This document shows, in pieces, positions 9,376 to 20,369 of a stretch of DNA of 64,000 nt; within the stretch, counting starts at the first letter, position 1, and each line of letters opens with the position of its first letter. The notes beneath the pieces are model-generated. The model saw nothing but the letters and a program-made list of their open reading frames with translations. It was not told where the DNA came from and did not search any database. Origin of the DNA: Nocardia lijiangensis NBRC 108240 (GTDB taxonomy: Bacteria; Actinomycetota; Actinomycetes; Mycobacteriales; Mycobacteriaceae). A program made the translations under genes and the position numbers. Where the stretch lies: positions 1-64,000 of the forward strand of contig NZ_BDBP01000057.1 in assembly GCF_001613045.1 (NCBI RefSeq), given 5' to 3'.

Positions 9376-9381
9376 TACGCT
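9376..9381 (+). promoter_or_regulatory. Candidate -10 element of the pyr operon
   Basis: TACGCT lies about 60 bp upstream of the pyrR ATG. This would give a leader of some 50 nt that contains the whole PyrR-binding loop. A -35 element is not clear. Confidence 0.35.
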
Positions 9382-9400
9382 GCTAGCCGTAAGACATCCT

Positions 9401-9433
9401 TTAACGGACCGTCCGGTGAGGCGGGGAAGGAGG
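9401..9433 (+). promoter_or_regulatory. PyrR-binding loop in the pyr leader, overlapping the Shine-Dalgarno
   Basis: The segment at 9411-9422 (GTCCGGTGAGGC) matches the RNA motif bound by PyrR, ARUCCNGNGAGGYU, as known from Bacillus. The preceding TTTAAC and the flanking CCG/CGG could form the stem. The motif runs straight into GGGGAAGGAGG, the Shine-Dalgarno of pyrR. PyrR-UMP binding would therefore hide the ribosome site, the translational repression described in Mycobacterium smegmatis. No terminator follows, so classic attenuation is unlikely. Confidence 0.7.
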
Positions 9434-9438
9434 TCGGC

Positions 9439-10080
9439 ATGGCCGTGCCCGGAGAGCGGGCCGCCAAGTCCGGCGCTGCCGAGACGACGCATTCTCAGCG
9501 GCACGCACCCGAATGGGTGGGGGCGGGGCGGGAGCTGTTGTCGGCTTCCGACGTCGGCCGGACCATCGCGCGCATCGCGCACCAGATCATCGAGAAGACC
9601 GCGCTGGACTCCGACGAGGCCGCCGCGCCGCGCGTGGTGCTGATCGGCATCCCGACCCGCGGCACCACACTGGCCGCGCGGCTGACCGACAAGATCGAGG
9701 AATTCTCCGGCGTCCGCCCGGCCCTCGGCTCGCTCGACATCACCCTCTACCGCGACGACTTGCGCAGCCGTCCGCACCGCCCGCTGGAGCGCACGTCGGT
9801 GCCCGACGGCGGCATCGAGGACGCGCTCGTGGTGCTCGTCGACGACGTGCTGTTCTCCGGCCGCACCGTGCGCTCGGCTCTGGACGGGCTGCGTGACCTC
9901 GGCAGACCGCGCTCGGTGCAGCTGGCCGTGCTGATCGACCGCGGCCACCGGGAACTGCCGATCCGCGCCGACTTCGTCGGCAAGAACGTGCCCACCTCGC
10001 GGTCGGAGGACATCTCCGTGCTGCTCACCGAACACGACGGTCGAGACGGCGTCTATCTGCACCAGGAGGCCGAGGCGTGA
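9439..10080 (+). CDS. pyrR: PyrR, pyr operon RNA-binding regulator / uracil phosphoribosyltransferase
   Basis: A 213-residue protein that senses UMP/UTP and represses the pyr operon by binding leader RNA; many members also convert uracil and PRPP to UMP. The PRPP-binding signature ALVVLVDDVLFSGRTVRSAL sits at residues about 128-147. The PyrR-specific ITLYRDD segment and RVVLIGIPTRG are also present. An extra N-terminal stretch of about 30 residues precedes the conserved LLSASDVGRTIARIAHQI. The ATG at 9439 follows a strong AAGGAGG. It is the first gene of the operon, and its TGA overlaps the GTG of pyrB by four bases, so the two are translationally coupled. Confidence 0.95.
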   Translation: MAVPGERAAKSGAAETTHSQRHAPEWVGAGRELLSASDVGRTIARIAHQIIEKTALDSDEAAAPRVVLIGIPTRGTTLAARLTDKIEEFSGVRPALGSLDITLYRDDLRSRPHRPLERTSVPDGGIEDALVVLVDDVLFSGRTVRSALDGLRDLGRPRSVQLAVLIDRGHRELPIRADFVGKNVPTSRSEDISVLLTEHDGRDGVYLHQEAEA

Positions 10081-11036
10081 GACACCTGCTGAGCGTCACC
10101 GATCTGGACCGCGTCGCGGCCTCCGAGCTGCTCGACGAGGCCGAGCGGTTCGAGCAGGCGCTGCTGGGCCGCGAGGTGCACAAGCTGCCGACCCTGCGCG
10201 GCCGCACCGTGATGACGGTGTTCTACGAGAACTCGACCCGCACCCGGGTGTCCTTCGAGGTCGCCGGGAAGTGGATGAGCGCCGACGTGATCAACGTCAG
10301 CGCGAGCAGCTCGTCGGTGTCCAAGGGTGAATCGCTGCGCGACACCGCGCTGACCCTGCACGCCGCGGGCGCGGACGCGCTGATCGTGCGTCACCCGGCC
10401 TCCGGCGCCGCGCACCAGATCGCGCACTGGATGGACGGATGGGCGCGCACCGAGGGCCGGGCCTCCGGTCCCGCGATCATCAACGCGGGCGACGGCATGC
10501 ACGAACACCCGACCCAGGCGCTGCTCGACGCGCTGACGCTGCGTCAGCGGCTCGGCGACATCGAGGGCAAGCGGGTCGTGATCGTCGGCGACATCCTGCA
10601 CAGCCGGGTGGCGCGCTCGAACGTCTTCCTGCTGAACACCCTCGGCGCCGAGGTGGTGCTGGTCGCACCGCGCACGCTGCTGCCGGTCGGCGTCGAAGCC
10701 TGGCCCGCGCGGGTCGCGCACCAACTGGACGCCGAACTGCCCGGCGCCGACGCGGTGCTCATGCTCCGCGTGCAGGCCGAGCGCATGAACGGCGGCTTCT
10801 TCCCTTCGGCGCGCGAGTACTCGGTGCGCTACGGACTGTCCGAGCGCAGGCTCGCGCTGCTCGAGGAGCACGCGGTGGTCATGCACCCCGGACCGATGCT
10901 GCGCGGCATGGAAATCGCCTCCGCCGTGGCCGACTCGCCGAAGGCCGCGATCCTGCAGCAGGTCACCAACGGCGTGCACCTGCGCATGGCGGTGCTGTTC
11001 CGGCTGCTGGTCGGCGCGCAGGAGGCGGTGGCATGA
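10077..11036 (+). CDS. pyrB: Aspartate carbamoyltransferase catalytic subunit
   Basis: A 319-residue enzyme that joins carbamoyl phosphate and L-aspartate to N-carbamoylaspartate, the committed step of pyrimidine synthesis. The carbamoyl-phosphate site STRTRVSFE is at residues 52-60. The loop SSSSVSKGESLRDT, the motif HPTQALLDA (about 144) and HPGPMLRG (about 270) complete the active site. The length is normal for a PyrB without regulatory subunit; no pyrI is present, as in other actinobacteria. The start is a GTG inside the end of pyrR (GTGA overlap). Its own stop overlaps an 11-codon ORF that leads into pyrC. Confidence 0.96.
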   Translation: MRHLLSVTDLDRVAASELLDEAERFEQALLGREVHKLPTLRGRTVMTVFYENSTRTRVSFEVAGKWMSADVINVSASSSSVSKGESLRDTALTLHAAGADALIVRHPASGAAHQIAHWMDGWARTEGRASGPAIINAGDGMHEHPTQALLDALTLRQRLGDIEGKRVVIVGDILHSRVARSNVFLLNTLGAEVVLVAPRTLLPVGVEAWPARVAHQLDAELPGADAVLMLRVQAERMNGGFFPSAREYSVRYGLSERRLALLEEHAVVMHPGPMLRGMEIASAVADSPKAAILQQVTNGVHLRMAVLFRLLVGAQEAVA

Positions 11037-11068
11037 ACGGCAAAGACGAGTGGAAGGTGGCGCGATGA
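11033..11068 (+). CDS. 11-codon coupling ORF between pyrB and pyrC
   Basis: A tiny open frame, MNGKDEWKVAR. Its ATG overlaps the TGA of pyrB (ATGA, 11033-11036) and its own TGA overlaps the ATG of pyrC (ATGA, 11065-11068). A purine-rich GTGGAAGGTGG lies inside it and can serve as the pyrC Shine-Dalgarno. It may pass ribosomes from pyrB to pyrC without release. Whether the peptide itself matters is unknown. Confidence 0.3.
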   Translation: MNGKDEWKVAR

Positions 11069-12381
11069 GTGGGCTGTTGATCAAGGGGGTCTTGATCTAC
11101 GGCGAGGGTGAGCCCGTCGACGTGTTCGTCGCCGAGGGCGAGATCCGGCAGATCGGCACCGATCTGGGCATCATCGACGCCGAGATCATCGAGGCGAAGG
11201 GCCAGATCCTGCTGCCCGGCTTCGTCGACCTGCACACCCACCTGCGCGAACCGGGCCGCGAGGACACCGAGACCATCGAGACCGGTTCGGCCGCCGCCGC
11301 GCTCGGCGGCTACACGGCCGTGTTCGCGATGGCCAACACCAACCCGGTCGCCGACTCGGTGGTCGTCACCGACCACGTGTGGCGGCGCGGCCAGGAGGTC
11401 GGCCTTGTCGACGTGTTCCCGGTCGGCGCGGTGACGGTCGGCCTGGAGGGCAAGCAGCTCGCGGAGATGGGCACCATGGCCGCCGGGGTCGGCGCGGTGC
11501 GCATGTTCTCCGACGACGGCCACTGCGTCTACGACCCGCTGATCATGCGCCGCGCCCTGGAGTACTCGAACTCCCTCGGCGTGCTCATCGCCCAGCATGC
11601 CGAGGAGCCGCGGCTGACCAAGGGCGCGGTCGCGCACGAGGGCCCGACCGCCGCCCGGCTCGGCCTTGCGGGCTGGCCGCGCGCCGCCGAGGAGTCGATC
11701 GTGGCCCGCGACGCGCTGCTGGCCAGGGATGCAGGCGCGCGCGTGCACATCTGCCACGCCTCCACCGCGGGCACCGTGGAACTGGTGAAATGGGCCAAGT
11801 CCCAGGGCATTTCGATCACGGCCGAGGTGACGCCGCACCACCTGCTGCTGGACGACTCGCGACTGGAGACCTACGACGCGGTCAACAAGGTCAACCCGCC
11901 GCTGCGCGAGACCTCCGACGCCGCCGCACTGCGGCAGGCACTGGCCGAGGGCATCATCGACTGCGTGGCCACCGACCACGCCCCGCACGCCGAGCAGGAC
12001 AAGTGCTGCGAATTCGCCGCGGCCCGTCCCGGCATGCTCGGTTTGGAGACCGCGCTGTCGATCATCGTGCAGACCATGGTGCGGCCGGGACTGCTGGACT
12101 GGCGCGGCGTCGCCCGCGTGATGAGCGAGCGCCCCGCGCAGATCGTCGGACTCGACGACCACGGCCGCCCCGTGGAGGTGGGCGAGCCCGCGAACCTCAC
12201 CCTGGTCGACCCGGACGCCACCTGGACGGTGCGCGCCACCGAGCTGGCCAGCATCTCGAACAACACGCCGTTCGAGGCGATGACCTTCCCGGCCAAGGTG
12301 ACGGCGACCGTGCTGCGCGGCCGGGTGACCGCCCGGGAGGGCAAGGCGGTCGGCTCGGGTTCCGCTACAGGAGGTCCGTAA
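11065..12381 (+). CDS. pyrC: Dihydroorotase
   Basis: A 438-residue class I dihydroorotase that cyclises carbamoylaspartate to dihydroorotate. The metal site DLHTHLREPG is at about residues 55-64. Histidines in QHAEE and CHASTAG and the catalytic ATDHAPHA (about 300-308) follow, then the late AxLTLVDP typical of amidohydrolases. The ATG at 11065 is used. A GTG at 11050 would add five residues but is further from the AAGGTGG site. The stop is directly followed by the GTG of the next gene with no gap, which argues for one operon. Confidence 0.96.
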   Translation: MSGLLIKGVLIYGEGEPVDVFVAEGEIRQIGTDLGIIDAEIIEAKGQILLPGFVDLHTHLREPGREDTETIETGSAAAALGGYTAVFAMANTNPVADSVVVTDHVWRRGQEVGLVDVFPVGAVTVGLEGKQLAEMGTMAAGVGAVRMFSDDGHCVYDPLIMRRALEYSNSLGVLIAQHAEEPRLTKGAVAHEGPTAARLGLAGWPRAAEESIVARDALLARDAGARVHICHASTAGTVELVKWAKSQGISITAEVTPHHLLLDDSRLETYDAVNKVNPPLRETSDAAALRQALAEGIIDCVATDHAPHAEQDKCCEFAAARPGMLGLETALSIIVQTMVRPGLLDWRGVARVMSERPAQIVGLDDHGRPVEVGEPANLTLVDPDATWTVRATELASISNNTPFEAMTFPAKVTATVLRGRVTAREGKAVGSGSATGGP

Positions 12382-12879
12382 GTGGAAAGAACGCTGTGGG
12401 TGGTCGGGCTGTTCGCGCTGTTCGCGCTCGCGCTCTGGCTGATGTACCGAGGCTGGACCAACCGCGCGGCACGTCAGCAGGCGCGGATCGGCGAACTGCC
12501 GCCGGTGCCCGCCGAACTGGGCGCGCAGGTGCTGGAACCGACCACCGGGATGTATCTCGGCAGCACCATCGCGCCCAGCTGGCAGGACCGGATCGCGGTG
12601 GGCGATCTGGGTTTCCGCGCCACAGCGGAACTCACGCGGTTCGAGCGGGGGATTCTGCTCGAACGCGACGGCGCGACGGTGATCTGGATTCCGCAGGAAT
12701 CCATCACGGCGGTGCGCACCGAACGCGGCCACGCGGGCAAGGTGATGACGGAAGATGGTGTGCTGGTAATTCGCTGGAAGCTGCCGACCGGGACCGAGAT
12801 AGACACGGGTTTCCGAGGTGACGACAAGACGGTGTACCCGGCGTGGGCCAGGACGATGACGGGAGATGACAGAACGTGA
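12382..12879 (+). CDS. Membrane-anchored PH-like protein of the pyr operon
   Basis: A 165-residue protein with one N-terminal membrane segment (VVGLFALFALALWLMY, residues about 7-22) and a soluble part rich in beta strands, FRATAELTRFERGILLERDG...VIWIPQESITAVRTERG, consistent with a bacterial PH-like domain. The corresponding gene (Rv1382) holds the same place between pyrC and carA in M. tuberculosis, and its function is not known. A role linking pyrimidine synthesis to the membrane is speculation. The GTG start abuts the TAA of pyrC and the TGA overlaps the GTG of carA by four bases, so its output is tied to these enzymes. Confidence 0.85.
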   Translation: MERTLWVVGLFALFALALWLMYRGWTNRAARQQARIGELPPVPAELGAQVLEPTTGMYLGSTIAPSWQDRIAVGDLGFRATAELTRFERGILLERDGATVIWIPQESITAVRTERGHAGKVMTEDGVLVIRWKLPTGTEIDTGFRGDDKTVYPAWARTMTGDDRT

Positions 12880-13987
12880 ACGAAGCGGCTGCGCTGGTGC
12901 TGGAGGACGGCCGGGTGTTCCGCGGCACCGCCTACGGCGCCGTGGGCGAGACGCTCGGCGAGGCGGTGTTCTGCACCGCGATGACCGGGTATCAGGAGAC
13001 CCTGACCGACCCCAGCTACCACCGCCAGATCGTGGTGGCGGCGGCACCGCAGATCGGTAACACCGGATGGAACGACGAGGACGACGAGTCCTCGAAGATC
13101 TGGGTGGCCGGCTACGTGGTGCGCGACCCCGCGCGACGGGCGTCGAACTGGCGGGCGACCACGACGCTGCCCGATGCGATGCAGCGCCAGGATGTCGTCG
13201 GTATCGCGGGCGTCGACACCCGCGCGCTGGTGCGCCACCTGCGCACCCGCGGGTCGATGAAGGCGGGCATCTTCTCCGGTCCCGCACTCGCCGACGCCGA
13301 CACCCTGCTGGCGCGGGTCAACGGTCAGCCGTCCATGCTCGGCGCGGACCTGGCCGGTGAGGTCAGCACCGGCTCGGTCTACACGATCGAGCCGACCGGC
13401 GAGCGCCGCTTCACCGTCGTCGCCGTCGACCTGGGCATCAAGACCAACACCCCGCGCATGTTCGCCCAGCGCGGCATGCGGGTGCACGTGGTGCCCTCGA
13501 CCGTCACCCTGGACCAGATCAACGAGCTGAAGCCCGACGGTGTCTTCCTGTCCAACGGCCCGGGTGACCCGGCCACCCAGGACGGCGCGGTCGCCATCAC
13601 CCAGGGCGTGCTGGAGCAGGGACTGCCGCTGTTCGGCATCTGCTTCGGCAACCAGATCCTGGGCCGGGCGCTCGGCCGCAAGACCTACAAGATGAAGTTC
13701 GGCCACCGCGGCATCAACATCCCGATCGTCGAGCACGAGACCGGCCGGATCTCCATCACCGCGCAGAACCACGGCTTCGCCCTGGAGGGCGAGCAGGGCG
13801 AGCAGTTCGACACCCCCTTCGGCCGCGCCGAGGTCAGCCACGTCTGCGCCAACGACGGCACCGTCGAGGGCGTGCGTCTGCTCGACGGCCGCGCGTTCTC
13901 CGTGCAGTACCACCCGGAGGCCGCCGCCGGTCCCCACGACGCCGCATATCTGTTCGACCGTTTCGCCGGTCTCATGGAAGGAGCCTG

Positions 13988-13988
<1 letters not shown>
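12876..13988 (+). CDS. carA: Carbamoyl-phosphate synthase small chain
   Basis: A 370-residue glutaminase subunit that releases ammonia from glutamine for CarB. The class I amidotransferase triad is visible: Cys in GICFGNQILG (about residue 257) and His-x-Glu in QYHPEAAAGPHD (about 345). The N-terminal CPSase domain begins LEDGRVFRGTAYGAVGETLGEAVFCTAMTG..., the usual form. The start GTG overlaps the preceding stop (GTGA) and the stop TGA overlaps the carB ATG by one base (TGATG). This gives fixed stoichiometry with carB. The product feeds both pyrimidines and arginine. Confidence 0.97.
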
Positions 13989-17320
<3,332 letters not shown>

Positions 17321-17448
17321 GGCAGCGGTGCCGGGCCGGAAGTTCGCCGCGACGTCGGATAGGCGGATCGGAACCGCCGAACCTGACGCGACGGACCATC
17401 CCGACCGGCCCCGCACCGAGCGAGTCTTACGAGCGACCGTTCGCGGCC

Positions 17449-17513
17449 GTCTCGCGGCCCGGCGATCGAAGCGCATGCGCGTAGCGCGAGTCTCGATCGC
17501 CGGGCCGCGAGAC
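17449..17513. repeat. Perfect 21-bp inverted repeat between carB and pyrF
   Basis: The arms at 17449-17469 and 17493-17513 are exact reverse complements (21 of 21), separated by 23 bases. The left arm begins GTCTCGCGGCCCGGC. The loop contains the palindrome GCGCATGCGC. No T-tract follows on either strand, so it does not look like a simple intrinsic terminator. It could be an mRNA stability or attenuation hairpin inside the pyr operon, or a small repeat element. Confidence 0.85.
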
Positions 17514-17566
17514 ACCAGGGGCCGCGAACCCGCGCGCCCCGGCGCGCCGAGACCACAGGAGATCCG

Positions 17567-18391
17567 ATGAAAACGTTCGGCGCGCGGCTGCGGCACGCGA
17601 TGCACCACTTCGGCCCGCTGTGCGTCGGCATCGATCCGCACCCGCAGCTGCTGTCGGCCTGGGGCCTGCCCGAGGACGCCGAGGGCGTCGAGCAGTTCGC
17701 CGAGATCTGCGTTGAGGCCTTCGACGGCACCGTCGCGCTCGTCAAGCCGCAGGTGGCGTTCTTCGAGGCCTACGGTTCGGCCGGGATCGCGGTGCTGGAA
17801 CGGACCGTCGAGGTGCTGCGCGCGTCGGGGACGCTGGTGCTCGCCGACGCCAAACGCGGCGACATCGGCTCCACCATGGACGCCTACGCCCGCACCTGGC
17901 TCGGTGACGGGCCGCTCGGTTCGGACGCGGTAACGGTCTCGCCGTACCTGGGTTTCGGTTCGCTCGCGCCCGCGCTGGCGCTGGCCGAGGCCAACCACCG
18001 CGGCGTCTTCGTGCTCGCCGCCACCTCGAATCCCGAAGGGGCGCAAGTGCAGCTGGCGCGCGCCGGGGACGGGCGCAGCATCGCCCAGACGATGGTGGAC
18101 GAGGCCGCCGCCCGCAACGCGGGCGAGGACTTCGGGTCGGTCGGCGTGGTCGTCGGCGCCACCCTCGCCGAGGCGCCCGACCTGTCCGCGCTGAACGGCC
18201 CGATCCTGATGCCGGGCATCGGCGCCCAGGGCGGGGGACCCGAGTCGGTCCGCGATCTGGTGCCCGAATCGATGCTCGGCGCGGTCGTCCCGAACGTGTC
18301 GCGCGAGGTGCTGCGCGAAGGTCCCTCGGTCTCGGCACTGCGTGCCAAGGTTGCCGCACTTCAGGAGGACTTCGCCTTCCTGCGGCGCTGA
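17567..18391 (+). CDS. pyrF: Orotidine 5'-phosphate decarboxylase
   Basis: A 274-residue enzyme that decarboxylates OMP to UMP, the last step of de novo synthesis. It is the type 2 family: N-terminal CVGIDPHPQLL and the catalytic LADAKRGDIGSTMDAYA (residues about 90-106), with Lys and Asp in place. Late motifs PGIGAQGGG and NVSREVL match the phosphate loop. The ATG at 17567 has ACAGGAG eight bases upstream. It probably continues the carAB transcript, although a 246-bp gap with a strong hairpin intervenes. A strong intrinsic terminator follows. The other middle-pathway genes (pyrD, pyrE) are not in this window. Confidence 0.96.
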   Translation: MKTFGARLRHAMHHFGPLCVGIDPHPQLLSAWGLPEDAEGVEQFAEICVEAFDGTVALVKPQVAFFEAYGSAGIAVLERTVEVLRASGTLVLADAKRGDIGSTMDAYARTWLGDGPLGSDAVTVSPYLGFGSLAPALALAEANHRGVFVLAATSNPEGAQVQLARAGDGRSIAQTMVDEAAARNAGEDFGSVGVVVGATLAEAPDLSALNGPILMPGIGAQGGGPESVRDLVPESMLGAVVPNVSREVLREGPSVSALRAKVAALQEDFAFLRR

Positions 18392-18415
18392 ATTCCTCGA
18401 CAACCTGTCACCTTC

Positions 18416-18459
18416 ACGGCCCGCGGGCTCGGTACCGACCGAACCCGCGGGCCGTTTTG
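18416..18459 (+). terminator. Intrinsic terminator after pyrF
   Basis: A perfect 12-bp stem (ACGGCCCGCGGG at 18416-18427 with its complement at 18444-18455), a 16-base loop, then TTTT. It ends the pyrimidine operon 25 bp after the pyrF stop. Confidence 0.88.
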
Positions 18460-18580
18460 CGGTGTCTGGTCGCCATTCTGCGGGGTTTACGCGCGTTCCG
18501 CACGGGGAAACCCGTGTGACGTGTGGTGAATCGCGTAGACGGCGATTCAGCGGCACGCTGTGCCCCCATTTCATCGTTCC

Positions 18581-18612
18581 GCCCCGGACGCATCGCGCCG
18601 GGGCTCTTCGTC
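18581..18612 (+). terminator. Second hairpin, possible weak terminator
   Basis: A 7-bp stem GCCCCGG/CCGGGGC (18581-18587 and 18598-18604) followed by TCTTCGTCGTC. The T content is poor, so it may be a back-up terminator or only a structured RNA segment. Confidence 0.35.
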
Positions 18613-19002
18613 GTCCGCGGGGTCGTCGATCCCACCCGATGGGACATGTGTTCGATCCGACACGCGGACGAACAGCACGACATGCGGGAAATTCTCAGAA
18701 ACTTCCTGGTCGGAAGCCCGACCGGTTGCCGACGCGTCGCGGCGCGCCACCGCAACTGTTCCGCTAACCCTGGAATGCGTCGAAAATATGCTGGTAGCAG
18801 GGCTTTTTCGAGATTCGGCGGTACGATCACCGCAGCGCCCGGGGCGCGACGCGCATCCGGTCCGGCTCGCCCCTACGGCATGCGGAATCATGCGCTGACC
18901 TGGGGGGTGGGTTCGCAATTGGCGGACGTCGTGGGTACGGTCGCTGAGACCGCGCGGGTTACCGGCGGTAGATCAAGCAATGAACGATGAGACGGAGGAA
19001 CC

Positions 19003-19323
19003 GTGGCCCTTCCCCAGCTGACTGACGAGCAGCGCGCCGCTGCTTTGGAGAAGGCGGCTGCCGCTCGCCGCGCTCGGGCGGAGCTCAAGGAGCGCTTGAA
19101 GCGTGGCGGCACCGACCTGAAGAGCGTCCTCAAGGATGCCGAGACCGATGAGATCCTCGGCAAGATGAAGGTGTCGGCGCTGCTGGAGGCCCTGCCCAAG
19201 GTCGGCAAGGTCAAGGCGGCCGAGATCATGACCGAGCTCGAGATCGCCCCCACCCGCCGTCTGCGCGGGCTCGGCGATCGGCAGCGCAAGGCGCTGCTCG
19301 CCCGGTTCGACTTCGACGCCTGA
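19003..19323 (+). CDS. mihF: Actinobacterial integration host factor (mIHF)
   Basis: A 106-residue basic nucleoid protein. The sequence is the conserved mIHF form: ALPQLTDEQRAAALEKAAAARRARAELKERLKRG followed by a helix-two-turn-helix region (VSALLEALPKVGKVKAAEIM) and the end RRLRGLGDRQRKALLARFDF. It is unrelated to enterobacterial IHF; it binds and bends DNA and supports phage integration and nucleoid structure in mycobacteria and Streptomyces. The GTG at 19003 follows GACGGAGGA. It precedes gmk by eight bases, as in other actinobacteria, so mihF-gmk-rpoZ are probably one unit. Confidence 0.95.
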   Translation: MALPQLTDEQRAAALEKAAAARRARAELKERLKRGGTDLKSVLKDAETDEILGKMKVSALLEALPKVGKVKAAEIMTELEIAPTRRLRGLGDRQRKALLARFDFDA

Positions 19324-19331
19324 CGACGAGG

Positions 19332-19913
19332 GTGGTCGAACACACGCGGAAGGGTCGGCTGGTTGTACTGGTCGGCCCCTCGGCCGTAGGCAAGTCCACG
19401 GTCGTGCGGTGCGTGCGGGAACGCCTGCCCGAACTGGTCTTCAGTGTGTCGGCGACGACCCGGGCCCCGCGGCCCGGGGAGGTCGACGGCCTCGACTACC
19501 AGTTCGTCTCCCGCGAGCAGTTCGACGCCATGATCGAGGCGGGCGAACTCCTGGAGTGGGCGGACATCCACGGCGGCCTGCAGCGGTCGGGTACCCCGGC
19601 CGGGCCGGTGCGCGAGTCGCTCGAGGCGGGCCTGCCCGTGCTCGTCGAAGTGGATCTCGAAGGCGCGCGCTCGGTGCGCAGGGCGATGCCGGACGCGCTT
19701 CTGGTCTTCCTCGCCCCGCCGAGCTGGGACGAACTGGTTTCCCGGCTCACCTCGCGTGGCACCGAATCGCCGGAAGTGATCGAGCGCAGGCTGCAGACGG
19801 CCAGGACCGAATTGGCGGCCTGTGACGAGTTCGACATCGTCATCGTGAACGACGAGGTGACCGCCGCCTGTGAGCAGTTGGTATCGTTGTTCGTTAGCAC
19901 AAATTCGAGGTAG
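19332..19913 (+). CDS. gmk: Guanylate kinase
   Basis: A 193-residue kinase that converts GMP and ATP to GDP and ADP. The P-loop GPSAVGKST is at residues 15-23. The GMP-binding segment SATTRAPRPGEVDGLDYQFVS and the lid/CORE motif EVDLEGARSVRRAMPDA follow in the normal order. The length is normal. It starts with a GTG eight bases after the mihF stop, with GACGAGGGTG just upstream. rpoZ follows after 103 bp, a pairing common in bacteria and linked to guanine nucleotide and ppGpp control. Confidence 0.95.
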   Translation: MVEHTRKGRLVVLVGPSAVGKSTVVRCVRERLPELVFSVSATTRAPRPGEVDGLDYQFVSREQFDAMIEAGELLEWADIHGGLQRSGTPAGPVRESLEAGLPVLVEVDLEGARSVRRAMPDALLVFLAPPSWDELVSRLTSRGTESPEVIERRLQTARTELAACDEFDIVIVNDEVTAACEQLVSLFVSTNSR

Positions 19914-20016
19914 CCGCCGAACACCCGTGTCCCGGCCTCGGCCGGGGCCAGGGCGGTGCTACGGCACGCTCGATTACCCGCTGATTTTTCCACGACAACC
20001 CGCAGGAGCCTCACCA

Positions 20017-20292
20017 GTGAGCGACACCAAGACCGCGCCCGCGTACGACACCCCGGTCGGCCTGACCAACCCGCCGATCGACGAGCTGCTCGAGCGCACG
20101 TCGTCCAAGTACGCGCTGGTCATCTACGCCGCCAAGCGGGCGCGCCAGATCAACGACTACTACAACCAGCTCGGCGACGGCATCCTCGAGTACGTCGGTC
20201 CGCTGGTCGAGCCGGGCCTGCAGGAGAAGCCGCTGTCGGTGGCCATGCGCGAGATCCACTCCGACCTGCTCGAGCACACCGAGGGCGAGTAA
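20017..20292 (+). CDS. rpoZ: RNA polymerase omega subunit
   Basis: A 91-residue subunit that helps fold and assemble the beta' subunit of RNA polymerase. The conserved core is NPPIDELLERTSSKYALVIY followed by AAKRARQINDYYNQL; the end EKPLSVAMREIHSDLLEH is typical of actinobacteria. The GTG at 20017 follows GCAGGAG at a good distance; longer upstream frames are not conserved. It lies between gmk and coaBC. Confidence 0.95.
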   Translation: MSDTKTAPAYDTPVGLTNPPIDELLERTSSKYALVIYAAKRARQINDYYNQLGDGILEYVGPLVEPGLQEKPLSVAMREIHSDLLEHTEGE

Positions 20293-20312
20293 CCCTCCCG
20301 CGTCCGCGCGTG

Positions 20313-20369
20313 ATGCCGCAGTATCGAAACCCCCGCGTGGCCGGGGACGAGCCCACGGAGGCGCAGTGA
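20313..20369 (+). CDS. 18-codon ORF leading into coaBC
   Basis: An open frame, MPQYRNPRVAGDEPTEAQ, starts after rpoZ. Its TGA (20367-20369) overlaps the GTG of coaBC in a GTGA. It contains GGAG, the likely coaBC Shine-Dalgarno. This resembles the bridging ORFs in the pyr and rib operons, but it does not touch the upstream stop, so chance is a fair explanation. Confidence 0.2.
   Translation: MPQYRNPRVAGDEPTEAQ

Larger units (their letters stand above)
18392..19002. other. 611-bp intergenic region between pyrF and mihF
   Basis: No gene is supported here. It starts with the pyrF terminator. A 6-bp stem with a GAAA tetraloop (CACGGG-GAAA-CCCGTG) lies near 18497-18512, and a second GC-rich hairpin is at 18581-18604. 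The right half is likely to carry the mihF promoter; TACGAT near 18822 could be a -10 element, but this is weak. Confidence 0.5.

Noticed and set aside
12474..13937. Minus-strand frame opposite carA.
   Set aside because: Same cause; carA motifs are on the plus strand.
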